NCBI GenBank assembly: GCA_022457065.1
Contig: JAJGBQ010000006.1
Span: 1,178,001 to 1,242,000 of the forward strand
Direction of reading: 5' to 3'
Source: Curvularia sp. ZM96
Lineage: Eukaryota > Ascomycota > Dothideomycetes > Pleosporales > Pleosporaceae
DNA length: 64,000 nucleotides
Shown here: positions 29,950-40,638 of the stretch, one piece after another
Layout: each line of letters starts with the position of its first letter
How positions within the stretch are numbered: position 1 is the stretch's first letter
Program-made: the position numbers and the translations under genes
The notes under the pieces: model-generated
The model's database searches: none
What the model saw: only the letters and a program-made list of their open reading frames with translations
What the model was told of the DNA's origin: nothing

Positions 29950-31617
29950 TCATTCATCCAACAAATCCATGACTAGCTGCGGAATAATCTGCACACCCTC
30001 GCCGTTGATCGCACTGATTGGCACAGCTTGGATGTTGCGCTTCCATGCGTGTTGGCGGTTACTAGGATGCGGTAACGTGCCCTTGGTCACTCCTTGCAAA
30101 TAGCTATGCAGCGACTCAAAGTTAGCTTGGGTGTCCGGCAAGTCGGCCTTTGTTGCAACAACAAACCACGGCTTGGAAGAGATGGGTGTCGTGGTGATGA
30201 ATGGTAGCGGTTTTGGAGACGGGTCCAGTTGTGGAGAGTCGAGAAGGTCAGACGCGTCGCTGGGTGGTGGGCTGGTTCCGGCAGGCATGTAGGTTACCAT
30301 TCGGCGCTCCGTTTCCGCATTCAGTTCTTTACCACGTAGTGTTTCGTACTCGGATACTTCACGCCAGAGCAGCTTAAGCGCCTGTACCGCGTCGCCAGCA
30401 GACAGGTCGATGACAAAGGCAAGGACGGCGGCGCGTTCGATGTGGCGCAGGAAGCCTAGTCCAAGCCCTTTGTCCAGATGAGCATCCTCAATTAGCCCAG
30501 GCACATCGGCAATGGTAAAGTTTTCCCGCACTTGACCATCTGGCCTGCGCGACTTGACAAGAGGTCGGCCCTTGTGGTTATCAAGCACGACGGTGCCGAC
30601 ATTTGGCTGAAGGGTTGTAAAAGCCCAATTGCCGACTCGCGCGCGACTGTTGCTCAAAGCCCGCAGAAGCGTGCTCTTACCAGCATTGGGTAGACCAACG
30701 AGGCCCAGATCGGCAAGTATTTTGAGTTCGAGCTGCAGTGACAGTTTCAAACCTTCATCTCCACGCGTAGCCATTTTTGGTCGCGAGTTAAAAGGCGTCA
30801 TAAAATGCGGGTTGCCCAGACCACCCATGGCGCCGGCGGCTATCAACATTGGCGTCTCCATGTGCTTGTCTAAATCCAGCCACAGAGGCGCTTCAGGCTC
30901 GAGAGCAGCGAGGTGCGATCTTCGTGGCGGCGGGAGCTTGGGAAACTTAATCCTGCTCAGCTCTGAGACTGCTGTGCCAGGATACACGAGCCATCGATCT
31001 CTCCTGTAGCCAGACTCGCCCAATTCCGGGTCGTCTTCTTCTTCGCGCTGCTCCATCTTCCAGTGCTCCTCCTCCATTATGGCCACAGGGTCATGTCGTT
31101 GCAGCTCACGCACAATGGTTCCCACAGGGACTGTAATCAGGATGTCTGTGCCCCGCTCGCCGCCCTTGACTTTGCCCTGGCCGTTGCGCCCTCTACCAGC
31201 TTTGATCAACCGGCGTCGGGCCAGCTTGTGCAAAGAGGTCTCGCCGCGAACGGCCTGTATGTATACGTTACCGCCGCTGCCGCCATCACCGCCGTTGGCA
31301 GGGCCTTCTTCAATGTACTTCTCGCGGAGGAAAGAAACACATCCATGTCCGCCGCCCCCAGCCTCGACTGTAAGAATGCATCGATCGGCAAATGGTGTGA
31401 GGGAGTAGTCGTCAGGCGTAGGGTCCAGTCGGGAGGAACGTCCATGTGACAGTGTATCAGCCTGCTCGGCGGCGGTCGATTTGCATCTTCGCTGTAGCGG
31501 GCGTGGTGAGCGGAACAGCCATCTGCGCGCAAGGGAGGCGAGTTGCGCCTGTGGCACGGCGGGGTACAGAAACGGCGTCAGCGTACCGCTCAAGCAGCTG
31601 GGTCGAGCGAAAGACAT
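29950..31617 (-). CDS. MTG2: Mitochondrial Obg-family GTPase (Mtg2-like)
   Basis: The ORF is open further upstream, but the ATG at 31617-31615 (MSFARPSCLSG) gives 555 residues with a basic, Arg-rich presequence (LARRWLFRSPRPLQRRCKS) fitting mitochondrial import. The Obg fold follows: glycine-rich VEAGGGGHGCVSFLREKY and GGDGGSGGNVYI, then TVPVGTIV. An acidic insert separates it from the second half (AAGAMGGLGNPHF). The G domain has G1 GLPNAGKST, switch I text TLQPNVGTV, G3 DVPG, and G4 TKADL. Obg GTPases act in assembly of the large mitochondrial ribosomal subunit. The start is divergent from the SDR gene 474 bp away. Confidence 0.93.
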   Translation of the reverse strand: MSFARPSCLSGTLTPFLYPAVPQAQLASLARRWLFRSPRPLQRRCKSTAAEQADTLSHGRSSRLDPTPDDYSLTPFADRCILTVEAGGGGHGCVSFLREKYIEEGPANGGDGGSGGNVYIQAVRGETSLHKLARRRLIKAGRGRNGQGKVKGGERGTDILITVPVGTIVRELQRHDPVAIMEEEHWKMEQREEEDDPELGESGYRRDRWLVYPGTAVSELSRIKFPKLPPPRRSHLAALEPEAPLWLDLDKHMETPMLIAAGAMGGLGNPHFMTPFNSRPKMATRGDEGLKLSLQLELKILADLGLVGLPNAGKSTLLRALSNSRARVGNWAFTTLQPNVGTVVLDNHKGRPLVKSRRPDGQVRENFTIADVPGLIEDAHLDKGLGLGFLRHIERAAVLAFVIDLSAGDAVQALKLLWREVSEYETLRGKELNAETERRMVTYMPAGTSPPPSDASDLLDSPQLDPSPKPLPFITTTPISSKPWFVVATKADLPDTQANFESLHSYLQGVTKGTLPHPSNRQHAWKRNIQAVPISAINGEGVQIIPQLVMDLLDE

Positions 31618-32091
31618 GCGTTGGGGGCGTAAACAGGATGTGATGTCGTCTCTGCCATCGATTTCTACAATATGTCCCGAGACTAGCGAATAGCGGCCCG
31701 ATGATCTGCGCTCTGCGCCACTTGCGCAAGACCAACCCCCTTGGCACATTTGCCAGCTTCTCTACATACGTACACATTCCAGTTCCAATGTTTCAATTGT
31801 ATCCGCTTCATCGTTCAATCTAGCGTGTGCATCGACAAGGGCAGGGGGTCTTTGATGATTTCATCATAGCCCTGCATTTACTACGTACCAGTACTCATCT
31901 TCCGTATCTGCAAGTACCTACGTATAAACGAGTCCAGTACATATCTACGTGATCGGAACGACAGCAACATTTCCTCTTGTTTCTATCTATTCCGTGGCCT
32001 ACTTGAAGGATTGGATCGACATAGTACCTGCCAACTTCCTGCTACGCCCCCAACCTTAACGCCGTGCGCGCCGCCTCATTTCGCCCCCATC
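31618..32091. promoter_or_regulatory. Shared divergent promoter, Obg and SDR genes
   Basis: The 474-bp gap lies between two divergent ATGs. AT-richer sequence (about 31790-31950) occupies the middle. No specific sites are assigned. Confidence 0.4.
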
Positions 32092-33157
32092 ATGATTCAA
32101 TGTGCCGTACTCTGCTTGGCTTCGGTCGTACTCCATGTCACCAACCCCGAATGGACAGATTCCGGTACTAAGCTCGGCCATTTCAGCAATTTACTTTATT
32201 GGTGCCTTAAGTGGACGTTATCCGTATGGGCCCTGTTCGAGTTGAACTGGACGTTGAATCGGTGGGCTGATAGGCGATGGAGTTTCACTGTTGACAAAAG
32301 TGGCTGGGATTGGAAGCGCGAGGTAGCTGTTGTCACCGGGGGTTCATCAGGTATCGGGGCCGCTATTGTAAAGAAGCTTGTGTCGCATGGCATCAGGGTC
32401 GCAGTTCTGGACGTTAGTCCCCTCTCAGACGTCTTCACTAAAGGTCAGTCGACATGCGTGTACCATGTTCCCTGCTAACAAGGGCCCAGATGAGCTCGCC
32501 CTTGTACGATTCTACAAGTGTGATATCACTTCACCAGAGAACATCCATCAGGCTGCAGAGGCTATCCGCTCCGACCTGGGTCATCCATCCATCCTGATCA
32601 ACAATGCTGGCATTGGGAACGCGTGGAGCATCCTTGACATCACCTACGAACGCCTACAAAGTATGTTCAACATCAATCTTCTGAGTCACTGGAGCACCGT
32701 CCAGGAGTTCCTGCCAGATATGCTTGCCAAGAAGAAAGGTCACATAGTGGGCATTGGAAGCCTTGCTGCCTATGTGGCGATAGCAGGTGCCGTTGACTAC
32801 AGCTGCGCAAAAGCGGGTGTCCAGGCTTTTTACGAAGGACTAACCGCTGAGCTAAAGCACCGGTACAAGTGCCCCCAGATCCAGTCGTCTTGCATCCACC
32901 CGGACTGGACCAAGTCGGCCTTGACATCACACGGAGCAATCTCGGGGGGCCTGAAAAAGATGGGGGCGCGAATTATGGAAGCAGAACATGTCGCCGAGGT
33001 CGTTGTGAATCAAATCATCTCCGTGAGGAGCGGACACATAACCCTTGGTCCCCCACTCACCTCTAAATTCAGATCGTTGCCTACTTGGTGGCAAGAGGTT
33101 GTTCGCGATGACCAAACCCGCGTCGTCGTTGGCACCGGCTCAACAAGAAAGGAATAG
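32092..33157 (+). CDS. Membrane-associated short-chain dehydrogenase (SDR16C-like)
   Basis: Two exons (32092-32443, 32490-33157; 46-bp intron using acceptor CCCAG) give 339 residues. The N-terminus is hydrophobic (MIQCAVLCLASVVLHV) and a second hydrophobic stretch precedes the Rossmann fold, so membrane attachment is likely. Cofactor motif TGGSSGIG (about residues 83-90), NNAG (about 150), catalytic Ser in GIGSLAAY and YSCAK active site (Tyr and Lys) are all present. The wider pattern resembles the retinol dehydrogenase/17-beta-HSD11 type group of lipid-droplet or ER enzymes acting on lipophilic alcohols or ketones. The substrate is not determinable. Confidence 0.88.
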
Positions 33158-33879
33158 ACGGATCAAGACATCTCTTAAGCATACAACAGGGCAGGGATGA
33201 CCGGTGCGTGACCGGTGCGGCACGGACGGATGAGTTCTACCCGTGTGGAGTTGATCCGTCGTCGGGACAAGGCAGGTTCTAAGCAAGAGTGCAGTGCCGC
33301 AATGTGGAGTGTTTGTCGGGTATCGAGCGAAGGATTCAATGAGCGGCGCAGATGTCTGGTGTGCTGCTGTGGTCGTACGAGGCTGTGCCACTCTGCGAAA
33401 TCGGGCTGGGAAGGTTAATCGCGCTTCGCATGTGACGGCAGCAATGTCAATAGATGTATTGCACGATACAAATTCAGAATGCAGCCTCACGATCCAAGTA
33501 GCGAACTGAACGTCGATGGAGTGCCGAACATGCGAACATGCAGCGCCACAGCCGCAATCTGAGCTAATGTTAGTTGGCGCTGGGTGTATTCTTGGGCTGG
33601 GAATGCAGGTATACGGGACTCCGCCCCAAGTTCTTTACAAGGGCATGCAGGTACGCCGCGCTTATCCCGATTCGGCCCCAGACAAAGTACTCTAATACCG
33701 AAGGGATTCCGAGCCTGAACCAGCACCCTCACGTTGGATAGTCATATGTAGCCTCTTTGTTTCCGGTTTCATCGTTCCCGCAAGTCTAGTTGTGTTGTGT
33801 AGTCGGACCGCACTCGCTGTGTTGCTTTGCATTTTCCTCTTCATCTTTTGTTTCAAAGAATTCCTCTTGCGAGCGTGCG
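33158..33879. other. Spacer between SDR and mucin-like genes
   Basis: This is the 3' flank of the SDR gene and promoter of the next plus-strand gene. No gene is supported; short ORFs in all frames have no features. Confidence 0.4.
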
Positions 33880-36800
33880 ATGGGTTGGTTAATGGGAAGC
33901 TTAGCGGCTTGCTGCACTGCATCATTGGTTGCTGGGAGTGATGGGGCATTGTCGAAACCGCAGAGTGAGTAAGAGATAGACGACATGTAGTCGGGATTTG
34001 CTAATTCTTGCTTCAGTGGATGCAAGAACATCAAATACCTACAACAATAATGAAAGATTCCCAATATTGCCGCGTCGCGGGCTGTCTTTTCGCAATGACA
34101 CTGGCATGTCGGAGAAGTTGACATATACTATACGCACGTCAGCAGTGCCCACTGACTCTGCTGTCGTGACATCAACACAGACGGAGCTTTCTTCGATACC
34201 AACCTTAAAGGAACATAGTTTCCCATCGAAACTTCTAAACCCAGAATCTTTATCGGATACACTACTCGAACCGAATATCAACATGCCCTCGACGTCATCT
34301 GCCTTGGGTAGCTCAGGGGTAGTGCCGCATAGCACCACGGAACCGTCGATCGCACTTCCAATTATTTCCGCATCCAAAATAGCCTCAACACATACATGGC
34401 AATTCGAACATGTCAATCTAGATATATCCGGGTTTGCGTCATCAATAAACCCGTCACGAACCGCCTCGAGTCTAGCAGTGACACCGGATCCTAGGCCCAG
34501 CCTCAGCGATTCAGTCGTGTCAACATCATTACAGGATGTAGTTTCATCTGAAACGGTAGTCGCTCAGCTGCCAAAAATCACTTCCGCCCTCGTCTATTCG
34601 CTGTCAGTTATTCTGTCAACTAATCCACTGTCGACAGCTTACAGCGAAACACAACAACAAGGGAATCAAAGTACAGCATCAATTGTAATCCTTTCTCCTT
34701 CGACAACTCAACATGCAAACCTTTTGGGATCAGAGTCGATATTTGAGCCAACATCAACCGCGGTGGTGTCCGGCAAACAAACACAGCATGTCGAAGCACT
34801 GGCTGAAACTCCTAGTGCATTTTCAAATTTTGGTACAGCACTATCGATACTTTCTGATGCTTCAAAAACTGCCGCTGGCCTACAAGAGCATCTAGTGTCT
34901 AGCTTGAGCAACTGGGCACCCCTAGTTTCTTCCACAGCTGATCTCAATCGAAGCAATGGTACTCAAGTACCGACCGTAACAGCAACCACACTGGCCAGGA
35001 CCATCCCTCAACAAACAGCTCTGGCCTCAGAAGTTGTGGAAAACTTCTTCACACCAATAACGCCAGTTCCGAAGAATACTTCTGCTGTCCTTTCTGAGGA
35101 GACTGCAGCTAATGCTCCTTGGTTATCACTTGTTTTTACCCGGGCCAACTCCCAGACCACTATCCTCTCGCCGCCTGTTTTGTCAGCAAAACCTGCTATA
35201 TCGCCAACTTCTGGCCTACACTCGAATAGCAGCTTCTCCGGCGTTGTGCCCACTGCAAACCGAACTGCAATACCTCAATCAGTCACTTCAAGTACTTTGG
35301 GCCCATACACCACCACCCTCCAAGGAGACAGCTTTTCCTTACCTCCTGGAATATATCCTACCTCCGCCCCTGGTAATGACAGCGTCTCTAGTAGGGCTAG
35401 GAGCCATTCATCTTTTCAGATGACGCAAATGGGGGCACAACCTGCATCTATACTGGCACCATTCGCGCCGACACCTCTAATGCTAACTCCCTCTCAAACT
35501 TCAAAACCAACGCTTACTGTAGAGATTGCAGACGTACACCATGTGTCTAGCAGCATCTATTCGTCAACTAGTTCTTTACCATGTTCAAGTATCTCTACAC
35601 CATTTATCGTCTGGACGAACACATCCACATCTACACCGATTAAAGAAAATACCGCTTCCAGTCAGCCAACCATTTCAACTGGGCTCAGGGCCAACTCGAG
35701 TGCACCCCCTCTTGTTCTCTGGCACATAGCCCGGACATCAAGCCTTTCCTCCACCAGTACACCGCCACCCGTCTCCAAATACATGGAGTTCAGCAGCTTT
35801 GTCACTCGAACGAGAACATCAGCTTCAGAGCCAGCACTACAAACGATTTTGGTAGCCAACGATGTCAACAAAACCGTTGCAACGAGTTCAATTACAACTC
35901 TTCTTCCAATGCACAGTCCTACTGAGACAGTAGCCACAACATCTCCACCTCCATTGACCACATCTGAAACTGCCGGTGTTGCCATTGCGAGCACAGCTGG
36001 ACTTCTCCTTGCGATCATCGCTGCAGTCTTCCTTGCCCGTCGCTACCACGCAGCCCGTTCAGCAAAACACGGTAGTGATGGATCTTCCTTTGCATACCCC
36101 CAGCTTGCCTATTTGTATGATCCCTCGCTTGGATGTGCTGAAAGCGACAACGGTGGAGACGACGAAGCACCGACTTTCATGTCAGGAGGTGCAACGGGCA
36201 GACCACTTTCACCAACAAGCACAACACCGCCTCCTCCTCCGCACAATTCTGTGGACTTTGGATACCGTCGGCTATATAGCTCCGATTCACCCTACAGTGA
36301 CCCTGGCAACCCGTTCGCAGATGTCGAGGACCCGTTTCTGGAGTGGAGGAGCAGTGACGCTATCAGCACGCCCAGCGATGCTAGATCTGCTCTTGCTGCT
36401 GCAATCGAGAGATATAGCAATGGTCCTCAGAAGCCGCTTCCTCCACTGCCTGGCAGTATCTCTACACATGCTTTCCGCGATCATATCATTCCTTCTCCGA
36501 CCCTAAGTCCCATCACAAATGGGCGTGGCTTACAGCGCAGTCATGCAAGATCCTCGAGTCGGAGCAGTGTCCAGAGTCAAAGATCACTAAGAAAATTCCA
36601 TTGCTCGTCCTCATCAGGCTCTGGTTCAAGAGATTATGGAAGAGCAACGAGACACAGTCTGACGTCTATTCACGAGACCGACAGCCATCATCGGGCATCG
36701 GATCTGATGGGACACGATCTCCTCTTGCCCGTCGACACGCGAAGCGAAACACCAGACTCAGTGGTCGTGTATGCATCTACACTGACACCTAAATCACTGA

Positions 36801-37351
36801 CGCAACACTCCATCCCCGCATCCTTCGCCAACAACCCAGTCTCCATGTCTTCGGGAGAAGGTACACCACACTCTAATCCTCCATTCAACCACCCCACTCA
36901 CCCATCCCCTCATCCCTCCGGACCTCCACACATAATCCCTACATTTACAAACATATCCTACGCCGACTTTCCCTCACCCCCAACCGTCACCTGCACGCCC
37001 ACCCACAAAGGCTGGGACGAAATAAAACGCATGTCCACCGACTACACGATCCTCATGTCACCTCTCTCGCCTCTCTCCCCCTCTTCCTTCTCACCAGCCT
37101 TCCCGTCGCCGCCGCCTCCCCTCAAAAAACGCTCTCTCATCAATCTTGCTCAGAAAACGCGCCTTTCGGGCACCCTTCCTGTGGCGTCGCGGGCCCATCG
37201 GTCTGCTCCCGCACCATTGAGGATCAAGACGCGGTTTGAGGAGGGTGAAAGGAAGGGTGTTGAAGCGAAGAGAAGGAGTTTACTGGATAAAGTGCAGAGT
37301 TTGGGGGAGCATGAGAGGGGAGAGGTAGAGAGGAGGGGGTGGTGGTTGTGA
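33880..37351 (+). CDS. Mucin-like single-pass membrane protein
   Basis: Two exons (33880-33964, 34017-37351) give 1139 residues. The short first exon supplies a signal peptide (MGWLMGSLAACCTASLVAG) that single-exon reading would miss. Donor AGTGAGT and acceptor CTTCAG restore the frame (codon ATG across the junction). About 630 residues of Ser/Thr-rich, N-glycosylation-rich ectodomain follow. A single membrane helix reads AGVAIASTAGLLLAIIAAVF, then basic LARRYHAAR, and a roughly 440-residue cytoplasmic tail rich in Ser/Pro with proline runs. The architecture recalls signalling mucins or cell-wall stress sensors (Msb2/Hkr1/Mid2 type), but no diagnostic domain is present, so the role in wall sensing is inference. 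Confidence 0.82.
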
Positions 37352-37775
37352 TGCTGGGGATTTCCAGATGGAAGACAGAGGATAATGGAAAGGAGAAGAG
37401 GTGAGGACTATACGCAGAGTCTTATTTGATATGCGTTGCTCTTTTCGTACTTGCTATGTCGCAAGGACGTGTGTTATTTCATTTGTACGGGGCTGGCGCG
37501 GACAGCAGTATATGATTCCCTTTCTTGTATAATGTTTCTCTCTCTCCTTCTTTTCTTGACTGAATTCTGTGGTCTGGAAGTATTATATTCTTCATCTTTC
37601 TTTATTCCATCTATCTCCTTTCGCACATATACCACTTCAGAGCATTCTATCTCTCGACTTAGTTTCTTTCAACGTTATATTACCTGCTACTCTCAGTCAT
37701 ACATACCAGACTCACCTTTCATTCCACTTCTACACAAGCCTAGCAAAACGGGCAGCAAATCAAAACAATACCAAC
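37352..37775. promoter_or_regulatory. Pyrimidine-rich leader region before a small ORF
   Basis: From 37530 the plus strand is strongly C/T-rich with TTATATTAC at 37675, then CCAACATGTC at the small ORF start. This resembles a fungal promoter and 5' UTR. Confidence 0.4.
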
Positions 37776-38132
37776 ATGTCTTGCGCATCTTTGCCAACAC
37801 CCCATGAAGTTGTCCAACTCCGCGCTCAAGCGGCCTCCAGCCAAACACATCTCCCACAGCCCACTCCACCAGCCCCATCCAATCTGAGTCTAACCTTGGA
37901 CATCGTGACCCCAAAATCCCATCGTGCAAGCCCGTTCCCTCCTTCCCCTCTTCGCACACATGGGGAAATGTTAAAACTCCCAACAAATCGCATTACCTGC
38001 CCCGCCTCAACGCCCCCAAACCCCGCCTTGTGGAACCTACGGCAACCCACGGGCACCTTGAATCTCACATCATCCCATCACTCCACTCAGCAAGGGATTG
38101 CAGGATCCAGAATCTGGGGAAAGGGAGACTAA
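37776..38132 (+). CDS. Small hypothetical protein (118 residues)
   Basis: The ATG lies in a good context (CCAACATGTC) after a promoter-like C/T-rich leader. The product begins MSCASLPTPHEVVQLRAQAA and is rich in Pro, Ser and Thr, with no signal peptide, membrane segment or known domain. A downstream exon may exist. Support is the promoter-like leader and start context only. Confidence 0.4.
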   Translation: MSCASLPTPHEVVQLRAQAASSQTHLPQPTPPAPSNLSLTLDIVTPKSHRASPFPPSPLRTHGEMLKLPTNRITCPASTPPNPALWNLRQPTGTLNLTSSHHSTQQGIAGSRIWGKGD

Positions 38133-40043
38133 CTACTACTGGTGCGCATCCAGGCCAGCCACAAACACCGCGCTACTCTTCCTAGCCCTTTCTCCCACCC
38201 CCAATCTTCTTTCCCACGCTCCTTGCCGAGCGAGCGCGAGGGGAAGAAAGAGAGTTTCAGACTTACATGAAACAAGTATGTTTTTCCCTTCAGCTCTGTT
38301 GCACTAGCTAGACTAGCATAGAGAGAGAGCCGTTGAAACCTTCTTTTATACTCTTTCAGCCTCTTGCTTGTCTCTCCCCTTCTGTAGCACACCCCCGCCC
38401 CCGCAGATCCACGGCATTCTAGCACCGCCTAAACTTCGGGGCTATGCAAGCTTCAGCTGTATTGTCAGCCCCAGTCTTGGATACTGTGGCCTACCGGATG
38501 AGGCGGGCGGGTGCGAGTGACCCGATGGGTAGGTAAAAGGCGAGGGAGGGGGATGGAGGGGTAGGCGAATGGTACAACAAAGACAAAGACAAAGCTAAAA
38601 AGTGCGAAAGAGAAAGAGAGAGGGGTGCCTGGGTATACGCGCGTAGCGTAGTGCCGCTAGACGGAGATACCCGCACTTGCTCTTCTCCCTACCCCTCCCC
38701 TTCCCAATCCAAGATGCATATCCGAGGGACGATTAACCCCGCCACAATGCAGCTCATTCTGCCAATGCCGATGGCTGCAGTGGAGAAAAGACGGGTTTAG
38801 TCCGGTTTGGTGTTTGTCGGGGGACGAGGAAGGGCATACTAAAACGTAAACTTGGCTAGCTAGGCATACCGAGGTAGGAGGAGGTTTGCCCCTCCATGTC
38901 CACTTACGAGAGACACCATACTAGCAGCCATGGCGCTGAAAAAGAAGTAGATATCAGAAAAAGTTAATGATGAAGAAAAGTGTACTTAGAACGCAGGAGG
39001 TGAGAGAGAAAGTGCCAAGGAAAGAAAAAAAGAAACAACAGATGCCTGGCCTGGCCCCAATCTTCTCCATCACGTGTGGCAAAGATGGTATTACTTGCAT
39101 CTAAGCGTTGCATGTTTGATCTGGGATCTTGGATCTTGTTGTTGTTGTTTTTCCCTCCATCCTGCTTTCTTGTTTTGCCCTGCATGGTTCGGGAGGAGAG
39201 AGCAGGAAGTAAGAAAGACGCTAGATCATCTGATTCGTCGGAAAAAGTTACCGACATGAGCTCCGAAAGGGTAGAAAGAAAGAGGAAAAAAAGGACCTCT
39301 AACCCGATCCGATGCAGGGAGAGAAAGCAAACTATGTCGGTTGTATGCATTGTGCATGCGTTGAAGGAAGGGTTGCGAAATGAGGGAAAGGGGAAAAAGC
39401 AAGCTGGCTAAAGAGCGGCCTGTACCGTGCAAGTGTCTGTCCAGGGATGCATGCACAAGCAGATAACGGTGAACTATCAGTATGTGTGTCTGTGTGTGAG
39501 CGCGTGCGCACAGCAAAGACAGTTGAGCAGAAACCCACATCTGCATAGGGTATGAGCATGCATCAGACATCCCCGGTGGCAATAAACATGATGCAACATC
39601 AGGGCCTAAAAAGGAAAGGGGATGAAAAAAGAATAACCAGGCGAAGAAGGAAAGATGTCATGTTACTTTTGTCCGCCTGCTTGCTGCCACTACTGCATTC
39701 GTTGCGTGGCTATCGGAACCGGGCTGGCACAGGCCTCCGAACTGCTTTTCCGGGTAATTTTGGCTACCAAACTTTGTTCGGGGAGACAGGCCCCACTTCG
39801 CGTGGCGTGGCCGGACTCGCCTCCGGTATGCACGCTAGGGTCCTACAGCCTCGCTTCTCCATCCATGTTTTTGGCAATCCTTTCTTTTCCGGCCTGGGAC
39901 AGCCCGTGTGCACACACTGACAAGAAGGGGTGTTCAGCCGGAATCAACCGGAGGCGCACGGGCGGTGAGATGGAAGAAAGTAAAGTTCCGAAACCAAAAA
40001 GCAATCATGTACAGGACGTCATCAAGCACTGCTCCGCAATCTC
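38133..40043. other. Long gene-poor region
   Basis: No gene is supported. There are purine-rich tracts on the plus strand (about 38575-38620, 39000-39035, 39270-39300) and many short overlapping ORFs. An unannotated noncoding transcript is possible but nothing in the sequence demonstrates it. Confidence 0.4.
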
Positions 40044-40597
40044 CTATGCACGAACATGGGTCCGACTAGATCTCATCTTGCATATGCACGTCGATGCATG
40101 CACGCACGTAGCCATGCAGGAAGAGCGCGAGGGGTGTAAGAACTGATCCACTTTATTCGTTTTTCCATGTGCAGTATTCCATGGCCTGACTGCTGTATTG
40201 AGTACATCATAGTGTAGCATCGCAAAACCTGGGGCGGGCGACGGTGGCCACGAGAAGCCTCGGTGCTGGAACCCACGGAAGCCCTTGCTTCTTCGGTCCT
40301 GCCCTGGGCTGGTCCAGAACCTCGCATTCTTATTCCCACTCCAGAAATGGGCTTGGAATATTGAAAATAAGACCGCAATCGCGATGGTCCAGATCATATA
40401 TCCATCAACGCCTAGAGCCGGCTGGAACCCGCTAAACATGGCTGGATTCGCTGTTACCGTCGGCTCCTGGCGTTCATCGCGATCAAGAGCTGACCGTTGA
40501 AAAAACAAAATAAAAGAAAAATAACAAAAAGAAAAGACCAAGTGTACCTACCGATTGCAGTGACATGTTTCCCACGATCGTGTTCAGTAATCTCCAT
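40044..40597 (-). CDS. Possible small membrane protein (163 residues)
   Basis: Two exons (40597-40552, 40489-40044) join in frame with donor GTAGGT and acceptor GTCAG. The product begins MEITEHDRGKHVTAIALDRD and has one hydrophobic segment (MIWTIAIAVLFSIFQAHFW). The C-terminal 60 residues look like non-coding translation, so the end may be wrong. It starts only 42 bp past the stop of the vWA-like gene on the same strand and could instead be part of that gene's 3' UTR. Confidence 0.33.
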
Positions 40598-40638
40598 TCT
40601 GTCAATCGTCCCCAGATACGCACCCTCAGCCCGAACGT

